Assembly (NCBI RefSeq): GCF_014529935.1
Contig: NZ_JACVFC010000001.1
Location: 2,294,001-2,358,000, forward strand
DNA: 64,000 bases
Source of the DNA: Chitinophaga qingshengii
GTDB taxonomy: Bacteria > Bacteroidota > Bacteroidia > Chitinophagales > Chitinophagaceae
Reading direction: 5' to 3'
In this document: piece by piece, positions 8,755 to 17,038 of the stretch
Layout: each line of letters starts with the position of its first letter
Position numbering within the stretch: position 1 is the first letter of the stretch
Program-made: the position numbers and the translations under genes
The notes under the pieces: model-generated
What the model saw: the letters and a program-made list of their open reading frames with translations, nothing else
Databases searched by the model: none
Told to the model about the DNA's origin: nothing

Positions 8755-8796
8755 ATTTTTGAAGAAAAACGGTGTAAGGAAAGACCGGAATCCATA

Positions 8797-8821
8797 CCCA
8801 TGGCTTCAGCCCTGGGTGACT
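8797..8821. repeat. REP-like imperfect palindrome
   Basis: ACCCATGGCT-TC-AGCCCTGGGT forms a 10-bp stem with one mismatch and a 2-nt loop. It resembles the short GGGCTTCAGCCC-type REP palindromes often mobilised by RAYT transposases. It lies between the sucC terminator and the PBP1a terminator. A single copy of this exact form was found by eye. Confidence 0.4.
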
Positions 8822-8883
8822 GGGTTTTGAGGCCAACACATGGCGGAGAGACAAATTCATTCTTCCCCACATAAAGACACCAA

Positions 8884-8923
8884 AAAACAAAGGGCCGACC
8901 TGCTGGTCAGCCCTTGTTTTTAA
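8884..8923 (-). terminator. PBP1a gene terminator
   Basis: On the minus strand, AAAAACAAGGGC is followed by a loop region and GCCCTTTGTTTTTT. The stem overlaps the PBP1a stop codon region, and the flanking A/T runs make it bidirectional. Confidence 0.75.
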
Positions 8924-11325
8924 TTATCTTTTTTAGGAGGATATACCGCTTTCGGAGTGGCAGGTGTTCCTTTATCCTTTTCTTTATTATCTTCTTTAGG
9001 TTTGGCCGGTGTGACCGGCTTTTCCTCTTTAGGTTTGGTGGTTTCCGGTTTATCGGCTCCCGGGGAATACATATCCTCTTCACTGGTTTGATAATCCGAT
9101 TCGGAACCGTTACCGATATCTTCCGCTTCCGCACCGGGCTTCACGTTGGTATCGAAATTGGAATAGGTTTCATCGGTCATATTGGCCGGAACCTGGAATT
9201 TATCGGTGCTATTAACTTTCAGTGTATTATCCGCAAATACTTTCTGCATAAATAAAGCCCAGATAGGCAGACCGGTGTTGGCGCCCTGACCGATACCGGT
9301 GGTGGCAAAATGGATAAAGTTGTTTTCGCAACCTACCCAGGCGCCGGCGAGCAATTTAGGTGTATAACCAATAAACCAGCCATCAGTGTTATCGTTGGTG
9401 GTACCGGTTTTACCAGCCATTTCACCCTGCATCTTATATGTACCGCGCATACGGGCGCCGGTACCGCCGGGCTGCAATACGCCTTCCATCATTTTCACCA
9501 TGGTGTAGGACTCCTTCTCGCTGATGACTTCCCGCTTCGCAGGCGCAAATGTTTCGAGAATATTGCCGTAACGGTCTTCAATACGGGTAATGTAGATCGG
9601 TTTGGTATTGATACCTCTGCCAGGGAACATCGTATAAGCCTGTAACATTTCGTACAGGGATATTTCAGATACGCCCAGCGCAATGGAAGGATACGGCTCA
9701 ATTTTGCTGGTGAAGCCAATTTTATTCTGTGCAAAATCGGCAAACGCTTTGGCGCCGATCTGTTTGATCAGGTAAGCAGATACCAGGTTGAGCGACCTGG
9801 CCAGCGCGCCGGCCATGGAAATGCTACCGCCTACGCTACCTTCGGAGTTACGGGTCAGTGTCCAGTTACCGATAGTGATCGGTTCATTGGGCAGCATGGT
9901 ATTAGGCGACATACCGTTCATAATGGCAAAGCAATACAGGAACGGTTTAAAGGTAGAACCAACCTGGCGGCGGGTTTTAGCGACGTGATCATTTTTAAAG
10001 TAACGGAAATCCGGACCGCCTACCCAGGCTTTCACTTCCCCGCTTTCCGGGTCCATAGCCATGAAGCCGGCCTGTAATACCGCACGCATGTATTTGATGG
10101 AATCCATCGGCGTCATCACGGTGTCTTTCTCGTTCAAATCTGGTTCGGTAGAGCTTTTCCAGGCAAACACCTTCATTTTGGTAGGTGTATTGAAGGATTT
10201 GGTGATCTCTTCATCGGAGGCTTCCGCTTCTTTCATGTTGCGGTACCGGTCAGATTCTTTCATGTATTTGTCCAGGTACTGCGGCCATTTTTTCCACACG
10301 TTGCCGGTTTTCACATCATTTTGGGCCGACAGGTACTTTTGCAGGGTAGCCAGGTGTTTAGCCACGGCTTCTTCCGCATACAGCTGCATACGCGGGTTGA
10401 TGGTAGTATATATCTTCAGGCCATCACGGTAAAGGTTATACGGTGTTCCGTCCGCCTTTTTATGGTCTTTACACCAGGCTTTCACCTCATCGCGCAGCAC
10501 TTCACGGAAGTAAGGCGCCAGTCCTTTGTTATGGTCTATCTTATTATAGTGTAAAACAATCGGCTTGCTTTTAGCGGCTGCCGCTTCTGCCGGGGTGATG
10601 AATTTGGCATCCACCATGTTATCTATCACCGTGTTACGGCGTGACAGGGCCAGCTGCGGGTTACGGCGGGGATTGTAGAGGGTATTACCCTTCAGCATAC
10701 CTACCAGGATGGCTGCTTCTTCGATGGAAAGGTGACCGGCATCTTTACTGAAGAAAGTGCGGGCGCCATTTTCAATACCATATACGTTATCACCGAAAGC
10801 AACGGTGTTGAGATAAAGCGTCAGGATTTCCTGTTTGGTGAAATTCCTTTCCAGTTTCACGGCGATGATCCATTCCTGCAGTTTCTGGAAGCCCCTGCTG
10901 ATAGGATTGGTAGCACGTTGTTTACCCAGGTTATCGGTTTGCAGGTTCAGGGCCAGCTGTTGGGTGATGGTACTGGAACCGCGTTTTTTACCGATAAGCA
11001 GGTAAAAAGGAATAGCCAGGGTACCTTTCGCATCGATACCGGAGTTCTGGTAAAAGCGGGTTTCTTCCGTAGCGATCAGGGCGTTGATCACATTTTTGGA
11101 GATTTCGTTGAAGTCGCTGCTGGACCGGTCTACCTGATAATATTTGCCCAGTATGGTACCATCATCGGCAATTACCTCTGAAGCCAGCGCGGCACGCGGG
11201 TTTTCCAGTTCTTCCATGGAGGGCATGTTGCCAATAACCCGGAAATTGATCAATAAGATAAAGAGAACAAACAGTGCTAAAATACCAAACGCCACACGCC
11301 ACAATATTTTCACCGATTTTTTCAT
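8920..11325 (-). CDS. class A penicillin-binding protein 1A (transglycosylase/transpeptidase)
   Basis: The protein has 801 residues with one N-terminal membrane anchor (residues ~8-30) and the rest in the periplasm. The GT51 glycosyltransferase domain has the catalytic 'EETRFYQNSGID' (Glu87/88) and 'GSSTITQQLALNL' (117-128). The transpeptidase domain has the three penicillin-binding motifs: Ser457-Thr-Phe-Lys460, Ser511-Leu-Asn513 and Lys639-Thr-Gly-Thr-Thr. The C-terminal ~90 residues are a low-complexity Lys/Pro/Glu tail (KPETTKPKEEKPVTPAKPK). It polymerises and cross-links peptidoglycan. It is transcribed alone and followed by its own terminator. Confidence 0.95.
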   Translation of the reverse strand: MKKSVKILWRVAFGILALFVLFILLINFRVIGNMPSMEELENPRAALASEVIADDGTILGKYYQVDRSSSDFNEISKNVINALIATEETRFYQNSGIDAKGTLAIPFYLLIGKKRGSSTITQQLALNLQTDNLGKQRATNPISRGFQKLQEWIIAVKLERNFTKQEILTLYLNTVAFGDNVYGIENGARTFFSKDAGHLSIEEAAILVGMLKGNTLYNPRRNPQLALSRRNTVIDNMVDAKFITPAEAAAAKSKPIVLHYNKIDHNKGLAPYFREVLRDEVKAWCKDHKKADGTPYNLYRDGLKIYTTINPRMQLYAEEAVAKHLATLQKYLSAQNDVKTGNVWKKWPQYLDKYMKESDRYRNMKEAEASDEEITKSFNTPTKMKVFAWKSSTEPDLNEKDTVMTPMDSIKYMRAVLQAGFMAMDPESGEVKAWVGGPDFRYFKNDHVAKTRRQVGSTFKPFLYCFAIMNGMSPNTMLPNEPITIGNWTLTRNSEGSVGGSISMAGALARSLNLVSAYLIKQIGAKAFADFAQNKIGFTSKIEPYPSIALGVSEISLYEMLQAYTMFPGRGINTKPIYITRIEDRYGNILETFAPAKREVISEKESYTMVKMMEGVLQPGGTGARMRGTYKMQGEMAGKTGTTNDNTDGWFIGYTPKLLAGAWVGCENNFIHFATTGIGQGANTGLPIWALFMQKVFADNTLKVNSTDKFQVPANMTDETYSNFDTNVKPGAEAEDIGNGSESDYQTSEEDMYSPGADKPETTKPKEEKPVTPAKPKEDNKEKDKGTPATPKAVYPPKKDN

Positions 11326-11407
11326 GCGCTATATAAATTTGTTTTGCGGCGTACGCCGATTTTTTTGGACAGTTGCCTATCGTTGGCTGTTAAAATAAAT
11401 AGATAAT

Positions 11408-11441
11408 AAAAGGCCCCTAACAGCAATAAACAGGCCCTTTT
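11408..11441 (-). terminator. hairpin downstream of the PorW/SprE-like gene
   Basis: AAAAGGGCC and GGGGCCTTTT pair around a ~14-nt loop with one mismatch, followed on the minus strand by TTTTATTATC. It lies 127 nt beyond the stop codon of the TPR gene. Confidence 0.45.
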
Positions 11442-11567
11442 ACTAACAGTTTGACCCACAAATCTATTAAATATTTGCAGAATTCATGATTACCACCGGC
11501 ATCCCTGCCGGATTTAACATTCCCTTATCCGGCATAAGTCCCTCTGTTGGCTGTAAAAACCTATATA

Positions 11568-14500
11568 TTATTGTGTTACATAATTGTCCGTAAAAAACTT
11601 CCTGTAACCGATCAGGTCTTTTGTGCTGTTCAGCAATATGAAGTTATCCCTGGATATAACAAAAAAGGAATAATCTGCCGGCCTGATCCGGGGGATAATG
11701 CTGACAGCCGCTTCTTCCCTGATTTCATCAAAGTAAGTCAGTGCTTTGTCTTCATTCGGGAATATCCTGAATATCAGCATTGTTTCAGAAGGCGACAGCA
11801 CAAAGCTGCCTACCTCAATCTTATCAGTGGCATGTTTGGAAGCATTGTAACGGGTAAACTGGTTCAGCCCTTCATCCATCAGCTCTTTGGATACGCGCTG
11901 GAACGCCAGCACTACGAAGTGCGGGTTATCGGCCGACAGTTTATAGGGTGTAACCGGTTTGGGCGGTGGTGGTGGTGCAACGGTAGCAATGGGCGCAGTA
12001 GGCACCACACCGGCTATCTGATTGGAGATGTGTGCCGAATCTGCCAGTGCAGCGGGTGTTTTACTTCCTTTCAGCTTGTCGACCAGCACCGGTTGCGGAT
12101 TTTGCCAGGGGTAACGCATAGAAACATCTTCATCCACCAGCGGTGTACCGTTTTCATCTTTCCGGATCTCCAGTTTAGCGAGATAATTTACCAGCTCGTT
12201 GCGATGATCCAGCGCATCCAGCAAGGTTTTGGTCTGTTGCTGAATACCATCATCACCGGGATATTTGTTCATGACGGCCAGTACTGCTTTGCGGGATGCC
12301 TGGGTACTGTCAATGCCGATCAGCGTATCCTGTTTTACAAGGGCCATGGCTTCCAGCAGGTCAAATTTGCCCTGCATGAAGTTGACGCCATAAGTACTGT
12401 CTGCCCGGCGTTTAATAGCCAGGGCGCCTGCTGCGTCACCATTACGGAATGCCGTATAGGCGGAATCGTAGGTAGCGCTGACTACTTTTTTGCGGGCCAG
12501 GTCTGTATCGCGGTTACCGCCGGAGCGGATGATATCGGCATAGTTGGTATTACCGTACTCTTTCAGTACCATGTCTTTATAACGGCCTGCTTCGGCGGTG
12601 TGGTTCAATTTACCATGCCATACGTACAGGGAATACAGGATCTCCGGTTTACGTGGATGGTTGGGATATTTAAGCAGCAGCGAGTCGTAAGTTTCTATCG
12701 CCAGCGGGTAGTTCTCCAGTTTATCGTAGTACAGTTTGCCGAGCTCAAAACGGGCGTCCTGGTCCAGTTTCTGAGAGGCGAGCAGTTTATCCGGCGTCAG
12801 CGGCAGTCCTTGTGCCAGGCGTTCTCCGGTGATACTGTCTGGCGGCAGGTTATCTGTTTTGGCGGCGGTGGCGGCGTCTGTAGTCATTTCCACCGGGTTG
12901 TCGTTGTTATTGGCCATGTGCATGGAGCCGGTCTGGCTGCGGCGCCAGTTATCGGCTACGGAGCGGTTGCCCCAGCGGCGCTTAAACTCCGAGTAACCGG
13001 TCGATTTGCTGGCCGGGTTGTAGAAGTACCAGTCCCCTTTTTCTTCTTTGGGGGCGTAGGCGCCGTTGCTGTTGTTGCTCAGCAATGGATTATCATTGCT
13101 GCTGGCTGCCTGCGTGGCTTCTTTCTTTTTCTTTTCCGCGGCCGCGGTTCTCATGGTAGCGGCCAATTTCGCCAGGAAGATGTTGCGGTCCGATTCCGGT
13201 ATGGCGGCAATCCGTCGCAGGCTGTCCTCCCGGTGGACGATGGCCTGTTTAGCCGCTACATCGGCCAGTACGGCCTTACGGACGTTGACAGTGGCCGCAT
13301 CCACGAAATCGGGCGTCATAGTGCCGGCGGTGCTGTCGTAATATTTTTTAGCGTCCAGGTACTGGCGCTGATCGTAGTAGATATCGGCAATGGCTTTATA
13401 GGTGAGTGTGCGCTGCACCATGTTGTCACCGCCGGCTTTGAGTGATTTCTGGAGGTAACCGAGGGCAGCTTCCGCATCTGCCGGATAGGCCAGGGTACCC
13501 ATGGTATAGAGGATAGCATCCCGGAAGCGGCTGAAACGCTCTTTTTTCAGCATATGGCGCAGGCCTTCCTGGCTTCGGGCGAGGCCTCCTTCTTCTTTGG
13601 CGTTGATCTTTGCGATCTGCAGGCGTGCCTGGAAGTCCATCATGGGATCAGGCTTACGGGCAATTACATCGCGGAACTGGTCCATAGCGGAATCCGGGTG
13701 ATGTTGCTGCAGGTAGAGCTGACCGAGGATAAAAGACATCCTGGCTTTGGCTACGCGGTCGTGGCTTTTATCGATAGCCATTTTCAGCGGCTCTATGGTT
13801 TCAGGGTAGCGGCCCTGGCGATAGTTGCTATAGGCCCTTACTTCTGCCAGACCACCATCGAGGCGGTGGGGGAAATTGGGATCGGTGGTCAGGATATTGA
13901 GCAGTGCTTGCACTTCGTCGAATTCTTTCTGTTCCAGCAGGGTTTTGGCCCTCCAGAGGAAGGCATCGTTACGGGCGGACACGTGTTTGAAGCGGCCCAG
14001 GATGCCTTTGCGTTTTTCGCGTGTAGCGATGGAAATATGATCGTTTTCACTGGCGCCTACCACGGTTTTGTATTCATCTTTTTTCTTAGGCGCGAAGGTG
14101 ATGTTGATATATTGAAAGGTTTTATTCGCATTTTCCAGGTCGCCTTCATAGAAGTAGGCACGTCCCATGAGGAGGAAACAGTCGTCGATCCATTTCCCTC
14201 TGGGGTCATGCAACTGGATAGCCATATTCGTTTTTTCTATGACGGAGTCCAGCTCTGTTTTGCTGAATCCCTGGCTTTGCAGGCTGGTAGGGTAAAAGGG
14301 CAGCAATACGTTATAGTTGTCCTGCCCGTCGCGGTTCACGGTTTTCACTACCCTGTCCAGCTTTACGCGGGCATGGAAATAATAGTTATAGCGGGTGGCC
14401 AGGTTCTGGAAGAACTTGCGTTTAAAATTCCAGTGTTTTTTTTCCAGCATCACTTCAGAGGGTGGGCGCCGGTCCTGTATACGCGGCTCTTTTGGTTTGA

Positions 14501-14678
14501 AGAGCGGTTTGAGGGCAGGGCGACCGGACTGGCTCTGGGGCGCCTGTTGTGGTTGCTGCTGTTGTTGCTGTGGTACCTGGTTACGGGGCTTTATTTGAGC
14601 AAAAACCGCCGGAGAACCCATGCACAACAATAAAAAAAATAATACCGGATAGCGACGTAGCGATTTATAGCAATTCAT
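11568..14678 (-). CDS. large TPR protein, T9SS component PorW/SprE-like
   Basis: The protein has 1036 residues and starts with a signal peptide (VLFFLLLCMGSPAVFAQ), followed by a Gln/Pro-rich linker (QQQQQQPQQAPQ). Most of the chain is helical repeats of TPR type, such as 'FLWRAKTLLEQKEFDEVQALLN', 'RAYSNYRQGRYPETIEPL' and 'ELGKLYYDKLENYPLAIETYD'. The early segment 'FQNLATRYNYYFHARVKLD' and the overall layout recall SprE/PorW, the periplasmic TPR component of type IX secretion and gliding. The family proteins are usually lipoproteins; no lipobox is clear here. That fits with the T9SS-sorted protein at 38.5-40.1 kb. The alternative is a generic periplasmic TPR scaffold. Confidence 0.6.
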   Translation of the reverse strand: MNCYKSLRRYPVLFFLLLCMGSPAVFAQIKPRNQVPQQQQQQPQQAPQSQSGRPALKPLFKPKEPRIQDRRPPSEVMLEKKHWNFKRKFFQNLATRYNYYFHARVKLDRVVKTVNRDGQDNYNVLLPFYPTSLQSQGFSKTELDSVIEKTNMAIQLHDPRGKWIDDCFLLMGRAYFYEGDLENANKTFQYINITFAPKKKDEYKTVVGASENDHISIATREKRKGILGRFKHVSARNDAFLWRAKTLLEQKEFDEVQALLNILTTDPNFPHRLDGGLAEVRAYSNYRQGRYPETIEPLKMAIDKSHDRVAKARMSFILGQLYLQQHHPDSAMDQFRDVIARKPDPMMDFQARLQIAKINAKEEGGLARSQEGLRHMLKKERFSRFRDAILYTMGTLAYPADAEAALGYLQKSLKAGGDNMVQRTLTYKAIADIYYDQRQYLDAKKYYDSTAGTMTPDFVDAATVNVRKAVLADVAAKQAIVHREDSLRRIAAIPESDRNIFLAKLAATMRTAAAEKKKKEATQAASSNDNPLLSNNSNGAYAPKEEKGDWYFYNPASKSTGYSEFKRRWGNRSVADNWRRSQTGSMHMANNNDNPVEMTTDAATAAKTDNLPPDSITGERLAQGLPLTPDKLLASQKLDQDARFELGKLYYDKLENYPLAIETYDSLLLKYPNHPRKPEILYSLYVWHGKLNHTAEAGRYKDMVLKEYGNTNYADIIRSGGNRDTDLARKKVVSATYDSAYTAFRNGDAAGALAIKRRADSTYGVNFMQGKFDLLEAMALVKQDTLIGIDSTQASRKAVLAVMNKYPGDDGIQQQTKTLLDALDHRNELVNYLAKLEIRKDENGTPLVDEDVSMRYPWQNPQPVLVDKLKGSKTPAALADSAHISNQIAGVVPTAPIATVAPPPPPKPVTPYKLSADNPHFVVLAFQRVSKELMDEGLNQFTRYNASKHATDKIEVGSFVLSPSETMLIFRIFPNEDKALTYFDEIREEAAVSIIPRIRPADYSFFVISRDNFILLNSTKDLIGYRKFFTDNYVTQ

Positions 14679-14825
14679 GGATGTGCCAGGGTGTATAGGC
14701 TATAATATATAACTATAAGTTTGAAAAAATATTTTAAAGATAGGATAAAATAGTGGATTGATTTGCGGGATTGATTAACTTTAGCCGCCTGAAAACGAAT
14801 AAATCTCTATAAGCACACCAGAAAA

Positions 14826-15230
14826 ATGGCCAAGAAGGGGAAAAAAACCAGCAGAAGAAACCTTGAGAAATTCAGTCATAAGTACCGTCTGGTAATTATG
14901 AATGAAGACACCTATGAAGAAGTTACATCTTTCAAATTGTCCAGAATGAGTGTGTATATCGCTTTGAGTACCCTGTTTGTGTTACTGGTAGCCATTACAG
15001 TGGCTACGGTGGTATTTACACCATTACGTTACTATATCCCCGGCTATGGAGACCTGAAACAGCGCAAGGAGTTTATCCACCTGAAAATGAGGGCGGACTC
15101 CCTGGAAACAGCCATTAATCAGCGGGACCGCTATCTGAAAAACATCAAACAAGTGATCAACGGGGAATTTACCGGCAAGCTGGACACCACCATGTTAAAA
15201 GTGCCGAAAGTAGACAACAGTACGTACTAA
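14826..15230 (+). CDS. membrane-anchored N-terminal half of an M23-type envelope protein, no peptidase domain
   Basis: The protein has 134 residues. A basic start (MAKKGKKTSRRN) leads to 'HKYRLVIMNEDTYEEVTSFKLS', a single transmembrane helix (residues ~45-65), then 'TPLRYYIPGYGD' and a coiled-coil segment. In other Bacteroidota this same N-terminus belongs to ~300-residue M23 metallopeptidases next to bactofilin. Here the frame stops after the coiled coil, and I find no downstream peptidase motif (HxxxD, HxH) in any frame before the bactofilin gene. It may be a real short membrane partner of bactofilin or a truncated relic. It is 141 nt upstream of the bactofilin gene. Confidence 0.75.
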   Translation: MAKKGKKTSRRNLEKFSHKYRLVIMNEDTYEEVTSFKLSRMSVYIALSTLFVLLVAITVATVVFTPLRYYIPGYGDLKQRKEFIHLKMRADSLETAINQRDRYLKNIKQVINGEFTGKLDTTMLKVPKVDNSTY

Positions 15231-15245
15231 GACCAGAACTAAACT

Positions 15246-15317
15246 TTTATTTATTTGATAGTGATTGTTCGGGGGAAACCCATATCTGCAAAATAACCAA
15301 ATTATCAAATAAATAAA
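15246..15317. repeat. long inverted repeat between the M23-type gene and the bactofilin gene
   Basis: TTTATTTATTTGATA (15246-15260) is repeated as an exact inverted copy at 15303-15317 around a 42-nt interior. It could be a weak transcription-ending stem for the upstream gene or a regulatory structure in the bactofilin leader. Confidence 0.45.
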
Positions 15318-15371
15318 TATTTACATATTTTAATTATCTTACATTATTAAAGCTGAAAAACCTGAAAACCT

Positions 15372-15791
15372 ATGTTTAATAACAAATCAAACTCAAAGGG
15401 AGACAACAAGGCGTTGTTGCCTACATCGACTGTTAACATTATAGGCAGCGGCACTTCTATCCAGGGCGATATCGTATGTGAAGGGGATATCCGGATAGAC
15501 GGCCAGGTAAACGGGCTGGTATCAACGAAAGCCAAGATCGTGGTAGGTCCGGAAGGCGACATTACAGGCGACCTGGTATGTCAGAGCGCAGACATCCTGG
15601 GTAAAGTAACTGGTATTATTAAAGTAGATGAACTGCTGTTCCTGAAAGGCAACGCCCTGGTAAAAGGCGACGTTTACACGGCACATTTTGAAATGGAGCC
15701 AACAGCCAAATTCAACGGCCGTTGCTACATGGATGACCAGCAGCCGGAAACACAGAAACATGGAAAATCCGTCCTCCAGGAAGCCGAATAA
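15372..15791 (+). CDS. bactofilin (polymer-forming cytoskeletal protein)
   Basis: The protein has 139 residues. After a short polar N-terminus it has the bactofilin beta-helix repeats: 'GSGTSIQGDIVCEGDIRIDGQVNG', then ~20-residue turns with regular Gly/Asp and hydrophobic spacing (VGPEGDITGDL, VCQSADILGKV). It ends with a polar tail. Bactofilins self-assemble without nucleotide into filaments on the inner face of the membrane and often recruit cell-wall enzymes. Its 3' end overlaps the start of the AtpZ gene by 32 nt, so the two genes are in one operon. Confidence 0.92.
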   Translation: MFNNKSNSKGDNKALLPTSTVNIIGSGTSIQGDIVCEGDIRIDGQVNGLVSTKAKIVVGPEGDITGDLVCQSADILGKVTGIIKVDELLFLKGNALVKGDVYTAHFEMEPTAKFNGRCYMDDQQPETQKHGKSVLQEAE

Positions 15792-15981
15792 GCGCAATAA
15801 TCCGGTGCTGCGCTATGCCGGACTGGCGTTTCAGATGATGACCACATTAGGGTTAGGCGTATTTGCGGGATATAAACTGGACCAAAAAATTGGCTGGAAG
15901 TTTCCTGTATTCCTGATCATTTTTTCTTTATTGGCTTTAGCCATACTTTTGTGGCAAATTATAAAAGACACCCGTCGGTAA
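15760..15981 (+). CDS. AtpZ/AtpI family membrane protein
   Basis: The start at 15760 is inside the bactofilin 3' end. It is preferred over an upstream ATG (15688) because the earlier residues look like an out-of-frame shadow of bactofilin. The product has 73 residues: a basic N-terminus (NPSSRKPNKRNN) and two transmembrane helices with the family signature 'GLAFQMMTTLGLGVFAGYKLD' between residues ~18 and 40. AtpZ/AtpI proteins accompany F1Fo ATP synthase operons and help Mg uptake or c-ring assembly. Here atpB and the rest of the operon do not follow. Its stop codon overlaps the next start (TAATG). Confidence 0.85.
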   Translation: MENPSSRKPNKRNNPVLRYAGLAFQMMTTLGLGVFAGYKLDQKIGWKFPVFLIIFSLLALAILLWQIIKDTRR

Positions 15982-16367
15982 TGAGTGATAGATTTTTAAT
16001 CCGATTATTTTCGATTTTTGGCGTATTAAACGGTCTGATCATATTATTCAAACCCAGATTGCTGGACAACGGCCTGCATGTGTATGTGCTGATGGCCGGC
16101 AATCTGGCTTTGGCCCTGATCACCCTGGCCTCCTACCTGATGAGCCGTAAAGGGCTCGCTTCTGCCAACCACAATGCCTTCATCCGCGCAGTATATGGTT
16201 CTACCCTCAGCAAACTGATGCTGTGCGTAATTGGTATTGCCGTCTACGTACTTTCTTACCGGCCTAACGTCAGCAAAGTGACGATCTTTTTGCTGCTATT
16301 CCTGTACCTGTTGTATACTGTATTTGAAACGTGGAGCCTCTTCCGGCTTACCAGGCTAAAAAAGTAA
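15981..16367 (+). CDS. four-helix membrane protein, ATP synthase subunit I-like
   Basis: The start codon overlaps the AtpZ stop in TAATG, so translation is coupled. The 128-residue product has four hydrophobic helices ('LFSIFGVLNGLIILF', 'VYVLMAGNLALALITLASYL', 'LSKLMLCVIGIAVYVLSY', 'ITIFLLLFLYLLYTVFE'-like). Such a small protein sits between AtpZ and atpB in many Bacteroidota. The name 'ATP synthase I-like' is inference from position and topology only. The next gene, 6 nt later, is an unrelated SprT-like protease. Confidence 0.6.
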   Translation: MSDRFLIRLFSIFGVLNGLIILFKPRLLDNGLHVYVLMAGNLALALITLASYLMSRKGLASANHNAFIRAVYGSTLSKLMLCVIGIAVYVLSYRPNVSKVTIFLLLFLYLLYTVFETWSLFRLTRLKK

Positions 16368-16373
16368 CTGACA

Positions 16374-16994
16374 GTGAAAAAAGAGGCGCCCCTGCATGCA
16401 TTAGCGTCCTATTTGCCCGATGGCACCTTTGACCAGGTGATGGAGTTTCTGCAATTATATAAAGTGCATCTCACCATCACCCGGGAAAGGCAAAGCATAC
16501 TGGGTGATTACCGTCACCCCGATGGACATGGAAAAGGACACCGGATCAGCGTCAACGGATCGCTGAATAAATATTCTTTTCTCCTTACTTTACTGCATGA
16601 GATCGCTCATCTCACCACCTTTAATAAATATGCCAACCAGGTAGCCGCTCATGGCAAAGAATGGAAACATGAGTTTTCCGTTATTCTCCGCAGCTTCGTA
16701 GGCAAAGGCTACCTCCCCGAGGATGTGGAACGGGCTGTCCGCCAAAGTATGATGAATCCCGCCGCCAGCAGCTGCGCCGACGAGAACCTGATGCGCGTAC
16801 TGCGCAATTACGACGCCCGTAAAGACACCCACTTCCTGGTAGAACAACTTCCCCTCCATCAACTCTTCAAAACTAAAGACGGCCGCATCTTCCGTAAGGG
16901 GGAAAGAATAAGAAAACGCTACCGCTGTGAAGAGGTAGCGTCTAAACGTATTTATCTGTTTAGCCCGGTTTATGAAGTAGAACCGGTGGATTGA
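16374..16994 (+). CDS. SprT-like zinc metalloprotease
   Basis: GTG start, 6 nt after the previous gene; the next in-frame ATG is 22 codons later and would remove conserved sequence. The product has 206 residues. The zinc site is HEIAH (residues 75-79) with a third ligand in 'HGKEWK' (His93), the SprT pattern shared with the SPRTN proteases that degrade DNA-protein crosslinks. The C-terminal region 'DGRIFRKGERIRKRYRCEE' is a basic module that in related proteins resembles a zinc ribbon, but here only one Cys is visible. It is the last gene of the bactofilin operon. The substrate is unknown. Confidence 0.8.
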   Translation: MKKEAPLHALASYLPDGTFDQVMEFLQLYKVHLTITRERQSILGDYRHPDGHGKGHRISVNGSLNKYSFLLTLLHEIAHLTTFNKYANQVAAHGKEWKHEFSVILRSFVGKGYLPEDVERAVRQSMMNPAASSCADENLMRVLRNYDARKDTHFLVEQLPLHQLFKTKDGRIFRKGERIRKRYRCEEVASKRIYLFSPVYEVEPVD

Positions 16995-17037
16995 TTTTTT
17001 GATTTACGGATTTACGGATTTTGGGGATTTGCCCACC
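16995..17037 (+). repeat. single arm of the A/T-rich intergenic repeat (ATTTACGGATTT type)
   Basis: The stretch GATTTTTTGATTTACGGATT is followed by TACGGATTTTGGGGATTTG. It is one half of the arm found at 29546-29649 and 48697-48827, again between convergent genes (SprT-like and M28 peptidase). No matching second arm is present here. Confidence 0.55.
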
Positions 17038-17038
17038 T

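Noticed and set aside
11547..13445. Long plus-strand open frame (632 codons) opposite the PorW/SprE-like gene
   Set aside because: It is antisense to a clear TPR gene, with Cys/Phe/Gly-rich composition and no domain; a by-product of the codon pattern on the real strand. The same applies to frames at 5427-6458, 13554-14633, 45097-46389, 60037-60975 and 61831-62994.
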